This document shows positions 8,186 through 17,393 of a stretch of 64,000 nucleotides of DNA, piece after piece. The number at the start of each line of letters is the position of its first letter. Within the stretch, counting starts at the first letter, position 1. Both the position numbers and the translations under genes were made by a program. The stretch spans positions 1 to 64,000 of the forward strand of contig JAJQIG010000025.1 of the NCBI GenBank assembly GCA_021199335.1. The letters run 5' to 3'. Origin of the DNA: Oscillospiraceae bacterium. GTDB lineage: Bacteria; Bacillota; Clostridia; Oscillospirales; Ruminococcaceae. Under the pieces are notes generated by a model. That model searched no databases. It had not been told where the DNA came from and saw nothing but the letters and a program-made list of their open reading frames with translations.

Positions 8186-9439
8186 TTAACTCTGCGCTGT
8201 AATTTCTGTTCCGCCGATTGGACGGATATAAAGGCAATGGCAGCTTCCTGCGCCGAATATTGCTTCTTCGGCTTTGATGAAATCGTCAAGAAGGTCGTTC
8301 GGGACGAACGCTTGGATCGTTCCCGCGAAGCCTCCGCCGTGAACCCTTGAAGCACCCCTTCCGCCGAGAACCCTTTCGGCTGTGTAAAGCCCGAGCGCAA
8401 CGCCCTGTTCATCGGGCTTTGACGCCGCAAAAACATTCTGGAGGTACTTATATGAGCTGTTTCCGCTCTCGGTTATTGCTTTAAGGAAGCCGTTTATATC
8501 ACCGCTTTTGAGGGCGTTGGCTGCGCATTCAACTCTTTTGTTTTCATCAAAGAAGTGGAGCGCACGAAGCGCCGCACGGTCGCCGCATTTTTCCCTTACC
8601 CTTGAAATACCTGCTCTGAATTCATCCTCATCGACTTCACGGAGAACGCTTTTGCCGAAAACAGCCGCAGCGGCTTTCATTTCGGCGGGAACTGCCGCAT
8701 ATTCGGGAGTAAGGTCGGCATGGCTGCCCTTTGTATCGACAATGCAAAGGCTTAAACCGTATTTTGCAATATCAAATTCAATCGGGACAATAATCGGCGC
8801 GGATGGCTTCTCAAAATCAATTTCAACAAATCCGCCGACCGAGGATGCCATCTGGTCAAGAAGTCCGCTCGGCTTTCCGAAGTAAACATTTTCGGCATAC
8901 TGCGAAACCGCCGCAATTTTAACGGCGCTTACCGCACTTTTATTGTAAAGCCCCGAGAGGATATTTCCGACAAGAACCTCAAAAGCGGCGGAGGAGGAAA
9001 CTCCGCTGCCCTTGAGAACATCGGAGGTCATATAAGCCTTAAATCCGCCGAATTTAAGCCCGTTGCTCTTGAAGCCTGCCGCAACTCCCCTTATAAGAGC
9101 TGCGGAGGTGTTTTTTTCGCTTTCCTTTACTTCAAGGTCAGAGGTGTCAACGGTGATAAGGTCGAAGCCCTCCGATTTAACGGTGATAACGCCATCCTCC
9201 GTTGGGACGGCAAAGGCTATAACGTCAAGGTCAACGGCTGCGGCGAGAACCCTTCCGCAGTTATGGTCTGTATGGTTTCCGCTTACCTCCGTGCGGCCCG
9301 ATGCGGAAAAAACACGCAGTCCGTCCTTAACGCCGAAGGTTTCCTCGAAGGATTTTTCGGCGTTGGCGTAACGTTTTTTCTGCCTTTCAAGCGCAGGCGC
9401 GCCATAGAGTGAAATAAGCTGAGATTCGGATATATTCAT
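8186..9439 (-). CDS. galK: Galactokinase (GHMP kinase)
   Basis: About 417 residues; phosphorylates galactose to galactose 1-phosphate for the Leloir pathway. Motif 1 is GRTEVSGNHTDHN (residues about 44-56), the Firmicutes-type variant of the galactokinase signature with Asn in place of the usual Glu. The ATP-binding motif GSGVSSSAA follows near 137, and motif 3 (HGGGFAGT) is near 369. The start ATG at 9439 is preceded by AAAGGAAG; upstream in-frame starts would run into glgP. The gene lies 19 bases behind glgP on the same strand, so both feed hexose 1-phosphates into central metabolism. Activity on a related sugar is possible. Confidence 0.85.
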   Translation of the reverse strand: MNISESQLISLYGAPALERQKKRYANAEKSFEETFGVKDGLRVFSASGRTEVSGNHTDHNCGRVLAAAVDLDVIAFAVPTEDGVITVKSEGFDLITVDTSDLEVKESEKNTSAALIRGVAAGFKSNGLKFGGFKAYMTSDVLKGSGVSSSAAFEVLVGNILSGLYNKSAVSAVKIAAVSQYAENVYFGKPSGLLDQMASSVGGFVEIDFEKPSAPIIVPIEFDIAKYGLSLCIVDTKGSHADLTPEYAAVPAEMKAAAAVFGKSVLREVDEDEFRAGISRVREKCGDRAALRALHFFDENKRVECAANALKSGDINGFLKAITESGNSSYKYLQNVFAASKPDEQGVALGLYTAERVLGGRGASRVHGGGFAGTIQAFVPNDLLDDFIKAEEAIFGAGSCHCLYIRPIGGTEITAQS

Positions 9440-9458
9440 TTGAAGCTTCCTTTCATTA

Positions 9459-11813
9459 TCAGAGCATCCAAAGCTCCTCGGCATACTGCGTAACGGTTCT
9501 GTCGGAGGAGAATTTTCCGCTGTTTGCAATGTTCATCCAACATTTCTTGGCAAAAACCTCTCTGTTCTTGTAATCATAAAGGGCGCGGAGCTTTGTGTCA
9601 ACATAGCCCTCAAGGTCGGCAAGGATGAAGTAATTATCGGGTTTATGCCAGCTTGCGCCGTTGATAAGGGAATTGAAAAGCTCGCCGAACATTCCCGTAT
9701 CGCCGTCGTTGAATGTTCCGTCAACAAGGGTGTTAACGACTCTCTTTACACGCTCGTTGGTGTAATAAATCTTCTCCTTCGGGCGGTAGGTTGGCTTGAT
9801 TTTTTCAATTTCTTCAACACGGCAGCCGAAGATATATTCATTTTCCCAGCCTGCCTCTTCAACGATTTCAACATTTGCCCCGTCATATGTTCCGAGGGTA
9901 ACGGCGCCGTTAAGCATAAATTTCATATTGCCCGTTCCGCTTGCTTCAAGTCCCGCAGTGGAAATCTGTTCGGAAATATCAGCGGCGGGAATAAGCTTTT
10001 CGGCATAGGATACGTTGTAATTCTGAACGAAAATAACCTTGAGCTTATCCCTTGTGGCGGGGTCGTTGTTAACAAGGTTCGCAACCTCGTTGATATACTT
10101 AATAATTCCCTTTGCTCTTCTGTATGCGGGGGCAGCCTTTGCTCCGAAGATAAATGCCGTAGGCTGGAGGTCGGGGAGCTTGTTCTCCTTTATTTGGAAA
10201 TAAAGATCCATAACGGAGAAAGCGTTAAGAAGCTGACGCTTATATTCATGCAGACGTTTTACCTGAATATCGAAAACGAAGTCGGGGCTTAAAAGAACGC
10301 CCTCGTTCTTTGCGATATGGTCGCAAAGCTGCTGCTTCTTGGTGCGCTTAATATCCATAAAGCGTTTTATTGTATCGCTGTCGTCAACGAATTTTTCAAG
10401 CTTTTTAAGCTCGGAAAGGTCGGTAATCCAGCCATCGCCGATTTTCTCGGTAATAAGCGCGGAAAGCTCCTCGTTGCAAAGTCCGAGCCAGCGGCGGGGA
10501 GTAATTCCGTTTGTTTTATTCTGGAAACGCTCGGGGAAGATTTCGTACCAATCCTTGAGGACATCGTTCTTGAGGATGTCGGTATGGAGCTGCGCAACGC
10601 CGTTTGTATGCGATGAGCCGAAGATAGCCATTCTTGCCATATGGATTCTGTCGCCGTCAACGATGAGCTTTTGAGCTATCTGATTTTCCGTTTGACCGAT
10701 TGAAACGAGGTATTTTTTAAGATGATCGTTAATAAGAAGAATAATTTCATAAACTGTGGGAAGAACACTTTTAAAGAGGTCGACTCCCCACTTCTCCAAA
10801 GCCTCGCCCATAACGGTATGGTTGGTGTAATTGCAGGTTTGCTGAGCAATGTCGAACGCTTCTTTAAAGGACATACCCTCCTTGAACATAAATATCCTTA
10901 TAAGCTCGGGGATCGCAACGGTCGGGTGGGTGTCGTTAAGCTGCAGCGCATAGCATTTTGCAAACTGTGAAAAATCATTTCCGTGGGAAGCCTTATAGCG
11001 GCGGATAATATCCTGAATCGAAGCGGAAACGAAGAAATACTGCTGCTTGAGCCTAAGCCTGCGTCCCTTTTCGGTGTTATCATTCGGATATAACACATCC
11101 GAAACAGCCTCCGCAAGAATTTTATTTTCCGATGCGCCGATGTAATCCTGATTGTCGAATGCGCCGAAATCGAAGCCCTTGACGGATTCGCTCTGCCAAA
11201 GGCGAAGCGTGTTGACAGCCCTTCCGCCGTAGCCGATAACAGGAACATCATACGGAACAGCCATAACCGATTGATCCGCAAAATCAACCCTTACGGCGTC
11301 ATTTTCGCATCTTACGCTCCACGCATCGCCGAAAGCGAGCCAATCATCTGCGCTTTCCTGCTGGAAGCCGTTGCCGACGGACTGCTTAAAAAGACCATAG
11401 CGGTACCTTATTCCGTAGCCGTTGAGGGGAATATCGCAGGTTGCCGCAGAATCGAGGAAGCAGGCGGCAAGTCTGCCGAGTCCGCCGTTGCCGAGAGCCG
11501 CATCCTCAACCTCCTCAAGGCAGGAAATATCAACCCCGTTTTCGGCGAATATTTCCTTTGCCTCTTTAAGAAGTCCCGCACAGTAAAGGTTATTGTAAAC
11601 GGCGCGGCCCATAAGAAATTCCGCAGAGAGATAATATGCTCTTCTTCCGCTGTTATGTCTTTTCTCCGTTTCGTTCCATAGGGGGATAATATCGCTCATA
11701 ACTGCCCTTGATACGGCGTTATGGAGCTGCTTGACGGTGGCGTTTTTCATATCCGTCCTGCCATCGGTCATAAGGTTTTCGTTAATTTTTGCCAAAAACT
11801 GTGCCTTATCCAT
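9459..11813 (-). CDS. glgP: Glycogen/maltodextrin phosphorylase
   Basis: A 784-residue protein, the usual length. It cleaves alpha-1,4-glucan with phosphate to give glucose 1-phosphate. Family hallmarks: RRAYYLSAEFLMGR near 59, LGNGGLGRLAACFLDS near 107, and the PLP site EASGTGNMKFMLNG with the cofactor Lys at 631. I choose ATG 11813 (MDKAQFLAKIN) because GAGGTAAT lies upstream and the family aligns from there; the longer frame to 11891 would add a 26-residue hydrophobic extension that crosses the promoter. First gene of a two-gene operon with galK. Confidence 0.93.
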   Translation of the reverse strand: MDKAQFLAKINENLMTDGRTDMKNATVKQLHNAVSRAVMSDIIPLWNETEKRHNSGRRAYYLSAEFLMGRAVYNNLYCAGLLKEAKEIFAENGVDISCLEEVEDAALGNGGLGRLAACFLDSAATCDIPLNGYGIRYRYGLFKQSVGNGFQQESADDWLAFGDAWSVRCENDAVRVDFADQSVMAVPYDVPVIGYGGRAVNTLRLWQSESVKGFDFGAFDNQDYIGASENKILAEAVSDVLYPNDNTEKGRRLRLKQQYFFVSASIQDIIRRYKASHGNDFSQFAKCYALQLNDTHPTVAIPELIRIFMFKEGMSFKEAFDIAQQTCNYTNHTVMGEALEKWGVDLFKSVLPTVYEIILLINDHLKKYLVSIGQTENQIAQKLIVDGDRIHMARMAIFGSSHTNGVAQLHTDILKNDVLKDWYEIFPERFQNKTNGITPRRWLGLCNEELSALITEKIGDGWITDLSELKKLEKFVDDSDTIKRFMDIKRTKKQQLCDHIAKNEGVLLSPDFVFDIQVKRLHEYKRQLLNAFSVMDLYFQIKENKLPDLQPTAFIFGAKAAPAYRRAKGIIKYINEVANLVNNDPATRDKLKVIFVQNYNVSYAEKLIPAADISEQISTAGLEASGTGNMKFMLNGAVTLGTYDGANVEIVEEAGWENEYIFGCRVEEIEKIKPTYRPKEKIYYTNERVKRVVNTLVDGTFNDGDTGMFGELFNSLINGASWHKPDNYFILADLEGYVDTKLRALYDYKNREVFAKKCWMNIANSGKFSSDRTVTQYAEELWML

Positions 11814-11877
11814 AAAAGGATTACCTCTTTTCAATAAAAATAAAAATATTTCTGAACCAAAAACAAATATACACCTC

Positions 11878-11906
11878 ATTTTACCATACATTCAGAAAAA
11901 ATGCAA
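11878..11906 (-). promoter_or_regulatory. Sigma-A-type promoter of glgP-galK
   Basis: On the minus strand, TTGCAT (11906-11901), 17-base spacer, TAAAAT (11883-11878), about 65 bases upstream of the glgP ATG. Confidence 0.55.
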
Positions 11907-12038
11907 CGTTTTTGTTTTAACTTTTCCGTTTCCGGCTAGGGCTTGGGGTAAAAACCTGTTTTTTTTCTAAAATTTCTTTGCCATTTCGTTAAATTTTGTG
12001 AAATGCCCCAAAATAACGGGCTGTACATATTTAATATG

Positions 12039-12068
12039 TTGACTTTAATGATTTTGCTGTGTTATAAT
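12039..12068 (+). promoter_or_regulatory. Sigma-A-type promoter of the DEAD-box helicase
   Basis: TTGACT, 18-base spacer, TATAAT. It predicts a start near 12075 and therefore a leader of roughly 215 nucleotides. Confidence 0.65.
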
Positions 12069-12083
12069 TATTTTTTGTATCTA

Positions 12084-12175
12084 AGGAAATACCGCAAAAA
12101 AACGCTTAACGGCTTTTATGCTTTATCAGAAGGTATGCCTGTGTGATTTTGGCACAGGCTTCGGCGGTATTGCCT
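12084..12175 (+). promoter_or_regulatory. Structured 5' leader of the DEAD-box helicase mRNA
   Basis: A long-range helix pairs 12084-12095 with 12164-12175 (11 of 12 positions). It encloses a 7-bp perfect hairpin (12137-12143 with 12153-12159). It starts only about ten bases after the predicted transcription start and lies about 120 bases before the ATG. There is no T-tract after the closing helix, so it is not a simple terminator. Function unknown; helicase autoregulation or cold response are guesses. Confidence 0.45.
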
Positions 12176-12292
12176 AAAAAACATTGTTTTGCCGTGCGGG
12201 AGCAGCAGTATGGGGAGAGCTTACGGGTTATCTGAAAAGCGGTTCGAGGAAGGCTGCGCAGTATCGGCTGTTATTTTGAAAGGATTTGAATT

Positions 12293-14023
12293 ATGCTTTT
12301 TAACGAACTTGGTCTGCCCGAAGAAATTGTCCGTGCCGTTGCTGAAATCGGCTATGAGGAGGCTACCGAAATTCAGGCGAAAACCATTCCGCTTCTTCTT
12401 GAGGGAAAGGATGTTGTCGGCCGCTCTCAGACGGGTACGGGAAAAACTGCGGCTTTCGGCTTGCCCGCAATTGCCGCCATAGATAAGGAACGCCCGAGAA
12501 GCGTTCAGGCGCTTATTCTTTGCCCCACCCGTGAGCTTGCGATGCAGGCGTGCGAGGAGCTTTGCAAATTTGCCAAGTATCTTCCCTATGTAAAGCCCGT
12601 GGCAATATATGGCGGAGCCGATATCGAGCGCCAAATTACCCAGCTTAAAAAGGGAGCGAACATTATTGTGGGTACTCCCGGACGAGTTATGGACCATATC
12701 CGCCGCCATACCCTCCATCTCGATTTGCTCCGCACGATTATTCTTGATGAAGCGGATGAAATGCTTAACATGGGCTTTCGTGAGGACATTGAGGAGATTT
12801 TGCAATATATTCCCGAGGAGCGTCAGACCGTTCTTTTCTCCGCAACGATGCCCCCTCAGATTATGGCTATAACAAGCGAATACCAGCGTGAGCCTGTGGT
12901 TGTGGGCGTTCAGCAGAAATCACGTACGGTTGAGAGCGTCGCCCAGTTCTATTATGAGGTCCCGATGGGAAGAAAGACCGATGCGCTTTGTATGCTTCTG
13001 CTTGCTTTTGAACCCCGACTTTCGATGATATTCTGCAACACAAAGCATATGGTTGACGAGCTTTCGGAGGAGCTTATTTCAAAGGGCTTCAAGGCCGCAG
13101 GACTTCACGGAGATATGAAGCAGCAGAGCCGCACTCAGGTTTTGAACGCCTTCCGTTCGGGCAGAATAGGAATCCTTATCGCAACGGATGTTGCCGCAAG
13201 AGGAATTGATGTTGATGATGTCGACGCCGTTTTCAACTATGATATACCGCAGGATAACGAATATTACATTCACCGCATCGGAAGAACGGGACGTGCGGGA
13301 AAATCGGGCTGCGCATATACTATCGTCAGCGGAAGGCGCCAGATTATGGAGCTTAAGGATATCGCACGCTTTACAAAAGCGGATATTGTCCGCTGCGAAA
13401 TGCCGACAAGGGATGATGTTATCGCAAAGAAAACCGAACGTGTTATCGACAAGGTTAAGGAATATATTGAATCGGGGAAATATTCGGACGGCGCAGCTCA
13501 GCTTGAAAAGCTCCTGGAAGGCGGCTACACTGCGGAGCAGGTTGCCGCAACGCTCCTCGGTATGAGAATTTCAAAGGAAACACGTTCCGTTCCCGAATTC
13601 ATTAAGCCCGTTTTCCGTCCGAAGGATGAGAGAGGCGGCAGGGGAAAATCCGTTAAAATGGAAATCTCACTCGGCAGGCAGAACAGAATTGCTCCGAACT
13701 TTGTCCTCGGCGCACTTGTTGACGCAACGGGAATGGCTGGAAAATGCTTCGGCAAAATCGACATTTACGACCGCTTTACAACAGTTGAAATCCCCGAAGC
13801 GGACAAGGAGCATATCCTTGATTCAATGACGGGAACAAAGATAAACGGTCAGAAGATAAAGGTTAAGCTCTATGAGGGCAAGGGCGCAGACTACAGCGGC
13901 GAAAAGGACTACCGCAGCCTTAATAAAAAGCGTGACGGCGGCAGGGGAAGATATGACGGCGGCAGGAACAGAGGCTCCGACAGCCGCTCGAAATCGGGAA
14001 ACCGCAGAAGAAGATACCAGTAA
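12293..14023 (+). CDS. deaD: DEAD-box ATP-dependent RNA helicase
   Basis: A 576-residue helicase. Visible motifs in order: Q motif FNELGLPEEIVRAV, Walker A SQTGTGKT (about 45-52), PTRELA, DEAD at 152-155, SAT near 183, ATDVAARGID, and HRIGRTGRAG. After residue 440 comes a DbpA-type RNA-binding fold (FVLGALVDATGMAGKCFGKI) and a Gly/Arg-rich tail ending RRRRYQ, as in DeaD/CsdA/CshA. These enzymes unwind RNA duplexes in ribosome assembly, mRNA decay and cold adaptation. Ribosome site GAAAGGAT lies before the ATG. The long folded leader suggests post-transcriptional control. Confidence 0.9.
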   Translation: MLFNELGLPEEIVRAVAEIGYEEATEIQAKTIPLLLEGKDVVGRSQTGTGKTAAFGLPAIAAIDKERPRSVQALILCPTRELAMQACEELCKFAKYLPYVKPVAIYGGADIERQITQLKKGANIIVGTPGRVMDHIRRHTLHLDLLRTIILDEADEMLNMGFREDIEEILQYIPEERQTVLFSATMPPQIMAITSEYQREPVVVGVQQKSRTVESVAQFYYEVPMGRKTDALCMLLLAFEPRLSMIFCNTKHMVDELSEELISKGFKAAGLHGDMKQQSRTQVLNAFRSGRIGILIATDVAARGIDVDDVDAVFNYDIPQDNEYYIHRIGRTGRAGKSGCAYTIVSGRRQIMELKDIARFTKADIVRCEMPTRDDVIAKKTERVIDKVKEYIESGKYSDGAAQLEKLLEGGYTAEQVAATLLGMRISKETRSVPEFIKPVFRPKDERGGRGKSVKMEISLGRQNRIAPNFVLGALVDATGMAGKCFGKIDIYDRFTTVEIPEADKEHILDSMTGTKINGQKIKVKLYEGKGADYSGEKDYRSLNKKRDGGRGRYDGGRNRGSDSRSKSGNRRRRYQ

Positions 14024-14079
14024 GCTGGTTAAACCGATGTACGGCAGAGGTTTTTTACATTGAATTTTCATTAATAATG

Positions 14080-14108
14080 TTTACAAAGAGCTTTTTCGGT
14101 GGTATAAT
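14080..14108 (+). promoter_or_regulatory. Sigma-A-type promoter of rimO-pgsA
   Basis: TTTACA, 17-base spacer, TATAAT, about 40 bases upstream of the rimO ATG. Confidence 0.65.
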
Positions 14109-14149
14109 AAATTAAAGAATGTGACTTATCAGAAAAGGAAGATTGCAAA

Positions 14150-15493
14150 ATGCCCGTTAAAATTGGTATGGTTTCCCTCGGCTGCAATAAAAATCAGGTT
14201 GACGCCGAAAGAATGTTGTATAAAATTCGGGAGGCAGGCTATACGCTTGTTGCCGACGCCGCCCTTGCGGATATTTCCATTATAAATACCTGCGGCTTTA
14301 TTGAAAGCGCAAAGCAGGAGGCTATCGATACAATTCTTGAATTTGCCGAGCTTAAAAAGGAGGGCAGAATAAAGAAAATTATCATAACAGGCTGCCTTGC
14401 GGAGCGCTATAAGGAGGAGGTTCATGAGCTTATTCCCGAAGCCGATGCCGTTATCGGAATCGGTTGCAATGGCGACATAATCGATGTCCTTGACCATGTG
14501 CTTGCGAATGAAACCGTCCTTCGGTTTGACGATAAGATGAAGCTGCCGATGACGGGGGAACGAATTCGGACGACACTGCCGTTTTTTTCCTACCTTAAAA
14601 TTGCCGAGGGCTGCAGCAATTGCTGTACATACTGCGCTATTCCCTCAATAAGGGGAAAATTCCGCAGCGTTCCTATGGAGGAGCTTGCCGCCGAGGCGGA
14701 GGGGCTTGTTGACAGAGGTGTTCGAGAGCTTAATATTATCGCGCAGGATTCCACACGCTATGGCGAGGACCTCTACGGTGAAAGCAGACTGCCCGAGCTG
14801 CTTGAACGGCTTTGCAAAATCGAAAATTTAAAGTGGATTCGTGTCCTTTATTGCTATCCCGAACGCATTACGGACAGGCTCCTTGACGTTATGGCAAGGG
14901 AGGACAAAATCGTTAAGTATATCGACCTGCCTATTCAGCATTGCGACGGCGATATTCTCAAAAAGATGAACCGCCATGGCGATGAAGAAAGCCTTCGCAG
15001 GCTTATAGAAAAAATCCGCGGCAAAATACCCGGGGTTGTAATCCGAACAACCCTTATAACGGGCTTCCCAACGGAAACGGAGGGGCAGTTCAACGCCCTT
15101 GCGGAGTTTGTTAAGGACGTTAGGTTCGACCGCCTTGGCTGCTTTGCTTATTCCGAGGAGGAGGGAACAAGGGCGGCGGAAATGGACGGGCAAATCGATG
15201 AGGACATCAGAAAAAGACGGGCCGATATTATTATGGAGCAGCAGCAGCTTATAATGGCTTCAAAAAATTCGGAAATGATAGATAAAACCGTTGAAGCCGT
15301 TACAGAGGGATATGACCGATACGGCGAATGCTATTTCGGAAGAACCGCCGCGGACGCCCCCGATATTGACGGGAAGATTTTCTTTACCTCGCCGAATCGC
15401 AAGCTTGTTCCGGGAAAATTTGTTAGAGTAAAAATTACAGAAATGCTTGATTACGATCTGATTGGAGTGGTTGATGATGAATTTGCCGAATAA
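14150..15493 (+). CDS. rimO: Ribosomal protein S12 methylthiotransferase RimO
   Basis: A 447-residue radical-SAM enzyme that adds a methylthio group to an Asp of ribosomal protein S12. The N-terminal MTTase domain starts KIGMVSLGCNKNQVD and holds the Cys residues of the auxiliary cluster (Cys at LGCNK, NTCGF, TGCLA). The radical-SAM cluster motif is C155-x3-C159-x2-C162 (CSNCCTYC). A TRAM domain occupies the last 65 residues. The SLGCNKN and EGCSNCCTYC forms separate RimO from the tRNA enzyme MiaB. Its end overlaps pgsA by 17 bases, so the two are coupled. Confidence 0.93.
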   Translation: MPVKIGMVSLGCNKNQVDAERMLYKIREAGYTLVADAALADISIINTCGFIESAKQEAIDTILEFAELKKEGRIKKIIITGCLAERYKEEVHELIPEADAVIGIGCNGDIIDVLDHVLANETVLRFDDKMKLPMTGERIRTTLPFFSYLKIAEGCSNCCTYCAIPSIRGKFRSVPMEELAAEAEGLVDRGVRELNIIAQDSTRYGEDLYGESRLPELLERLCKIENLKWIRVLYCYPERITDRLLDVMAREDKIVKYIDLPIQHCDGDILKKMNRHGDEESLRRLIEKIRGKIPGVVIRTTLITGFPTETEGQFNALAEFVKDVRFDRLGCFAYSEEEGTRAAEMDGQIDEDIRKRRADIIMEQQQLIMASKNSEMIDKTVEAVTEGYDRYGECYFGRTAADAPDIDGKIFFTSPNRKLVPGKFVRVKITEMLDYDLIGVVDDEFAE

Positions 15494-16043
15494 GCTTACC
15501 CTGCTGAGAGTTATTCTTGTACCGTTTTTTGTATTTTTTATGCTGACGGATTTTATGCCGTACAGCAAGGCGATTGCGCTTGTTATTTTTATTGCGGCTT
15601 CGGTTACGGATGCATTTGACGGGCATATTGCAAGGAGCAGGAACCTTGTTACAACCTTCGGAAAATTTCTCGATCCCCTTGCGGATAAGGTGCTTGTAAT
15701 TTCTGCGCTTGTATGCCTTACGGAGCTTGGGCTTGTCGGGGCTGTTCCCGTTATAATTATTATCGCAAGGGAATTTATGGTATCGGGACTTCGACTTGTT
15801 ACCGCAAACGAGGGGGTTGTTGTTGCCGCAGGAATTTGGGGAAAGCTGAAAACGGCGTTTTCGCTTGTTGCAATTGTGGTTATAATATTCGGGATGTGCC
15901 TCGGTATCGAGGATGGCACGGCTGCTGCGGCGGTGCTGAACATGGTTGACCGCACCCTTATTTGGATAGCAACGATTCTCACCGTTATTTCGGGGGGAGT
16001 GTACCTCAAGGGATATTGGAAATATATTGACGCAAGCAAATAA
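15477..16043 (+). CDS. pgsA: CDP-diacylglycerol-glycerol-3-phosphate 3-phosphatidyltransferase
   Basis: About 188 residues with four to five membrane helices. The CDP-alcohol phosphotransferase motif D-G-x2-A-R-x8-G-x3-D-x3-D is present (DAFDGHIARSR then GKFLDPLAD, about residues 46-75). The enzyme makes phosphatidylglycerol phosphate, the first step to anionic phospholipids. I use ATG 15477 (MNLPNKLTLLR), nine bases after GGAG; ATG 15474 is equally possible. The gene overlaps the end of rimO. Confidence 0.9.
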   Translation: MNLPNKLTLLRVILVPFFVFFMLTDFMPYSKAIALVIFIAASVTDAFDGHIARSRNLVTTFGKFLDPLADKVLVISALVCLTELGLVGAVPVIIIIAREFMVSGLRLVTANEGVVVAAGIWGKLKTAFSLVAIVVIIFGMCLGIEDGTAAAAVLNMVDRTLIWIATILTVISGGVYLKGYWKYIDASK

Positions 16044-16117
16044 TCGGAGTAAGCGCTGCGCAGGGATTGCAAAAAGCCGTTGGGCGGTTCTTTGAGCGGC
16101 GATGATGATGATTTTGT

Positions 16118-16165
16118 AAAAAAAGACTGCCGCACCGAAAAGCGAATCGGTGCGGCAGTCCTTTT
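16118..16165. terminator. Bidirectional terminator between pgsA and the CE2 esterase
   Basis: A perfect 14-bp GC-rich stem (16125-16138 with 16147-16160) flanked by a run of A on the left and CTTTT on the right, so it can stop transcription from both converging genes. Confidence 0.85.
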
Positions 16166-16169
16166 ATGT

Positions 16170-17219
16170 TTAAAGCAGATTGGATTTAATGAAATTGGTA
16201 AGCTCGTCCGCCATTTCGTTATGTTCCGAAATTCTTGGGTGCCCCGGGGTTGCCTTGCCGTTTCTTTCAAAAACGTAATGGAACGCCCTAACGCCCTCGG
16301 AGGAAAGCTCATACGCTACCTCATCTATCGCCTTGTCCCATTCCTTGTCGTGCATAAGGATTGTTGTTATAAGTACAAATTGGGGGGAATTGTATTTATT
16401 GTTAAGGTCATTAACCAGCTTTATATAGCCTGTTTTCCACATTTTGCGGTAGACGGGGTCATAAATATCAATATCGTCCGCATCGGTTTTGCCGTTGTGC
16501 TTATCGTTTTGCCCGATGGCAATTATAACAATATCGGGGGTATAAAGTGAAAAATCCCACATGGAAATTCCGCCCTCGGGGAAGTAGCACAGCTTATCAT
16601 AAACGCTTTCAAGCCCGATATAATCGGGATAATGGAAATAGCCCGTGCCGTCAAAAAGGGCAATTCCCCCTTGGCAGATATTATTAATCTGTGCGTTGAG
16701 CCTTCGCGCGGTTTGCATTACAAAGCTGTGCCATACGTTGTCGTAGCGGCTGTTGTGGGAGTCGGGGTCGGATTTTCCCACAAAGTCCTCGGCTTCGATT
16801 ACCTCCCCTGCGCAAACGCTGTCGCCATATACCTCCATTTTGAGCGGCGGGAGGATGGGCTTACTGCATAATTCGCCCTCAATGTCAATTCCCTCAAAGG
16901 TAAGAAGCTGATTTGCGGCGTGCTTCTTGAACACAATAACCTCATGAATCGCATAGGGAAGGTCGTCCGCCACCATAATGGCAACGGATTTTCCGTTGTT
17001 CTCGGGGAAAAGCTGAAGGCTTATCATTTTTCCGTCAAGAATAATACCGAGGGAAAGCTCTCCCCAGTATATTGTGCTTCTGACGCAGACCTTAAAGCTC
17101 GAACCGTAGAAGCGAAATCTTACCTGCGAGCCTGCATAAAAAAGCACAGGCGCATCGGGATTTGTAAAATCGATTCTGCCCATATAGGCAAAACCCTCGT
17201 TGGATGGTGAAATATACAT
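16170..17219 (-). CDS. SGNH-type carbohydrate esterase, CE2-like
   Basis: A 349-residue protein. The first 125 residues look like a beta-sandwich (FYAGSQVRFRFYGSSF); residues 128-345 form the SGNH hydrolase with block I GDS at 132-134 (Ser134 nucleophile), a Gly block GGIALFDG near 186, block III GQND at 236-239 and catalytic His in PGHPRISEH (His327 or His333). This two-domain design is that of carbohydrate esterase family 2, which removes acetyl groups from xylan, mannan or oligosaccharides. There is no signal peptide, so it should act in the cytoplasm on imported oligosaccharides. It is divergent from a GH9 enzyme that also lacks a signal. Confidence 0.78.
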   Translation of the reverse strand: MYISPSNEGFAYMGRIDFTNPDAPVLFYAGSQVRFRFYGSSFKVCVRSTIYWGELSLGIILDGKMISLQLFPENNGKSVAIMVADDLPYAIHEVIVFKKHAANQLLTFEGIDIEGELCSKPILPPLKMEVYGDSVCAGEVIEAEDFVGKSDPDSHNSRYDNVWHSFVMQTARRLNAQINNICQGGIALFDGTGYFHYPDYIGLESVYDKLCYFPEGGISMWDFSLYTPDIVIIAIGQNDKHNGKTDADDIDIYDPVYRKMWKTGYIKLVNDLNNKYNSPQFVLITTILMHDKEWDKAIDEVAYELSSEGVRAFHYVFERNGKATPGHPRISEHNEMADELTNFIKSNLL

Positions 17220-17327
17220 CTGAAACAGCTCCTTATACGAAAATAAAGGTGAAATTTATTACAATTTTACCACATTATCTATCTCTTTTCAAGCAGAGAG
17301 GAATAAAATTAATAAAATAATGTTTTA

Positions 17328-17352
17328 TTGAACGTTCAACACGGTTTATAAT
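17328..17352 (+). promoter_or_regulatory. Palindromic candidate operator and -10 region before GH9 gene
   Basis: TTGAACGTTCAA (17328-17339) is a perfect 12-bp palindrome with a central CG, the layout of many LacI- or TetR-family sites. It ends seven bases before TATAAT (17347-17352), so a bound repressor would block RNA polymerase. The palindrome lies in the spacer between two divergent glycan-processing genes and could control both. Confidence 0.45.
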
Positions 17353-17393
17353 TATAGTAGTATTCGGTATGAACCCGATTAGGAAGTGATTGC

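Larger units (their letters stand above)
11814..12292. other. Divergent intergenic region: glgP promoter and helicase leader
   Basis: The left part holds the leftward glgP promoter (11878-11906). The right part holds the rightward helicase promoter (12039-12068) and an untranslated leader of about 215 bases with a strong predicted fold at 12084-12175. No coding frame is supported. Confidence 0.6.
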
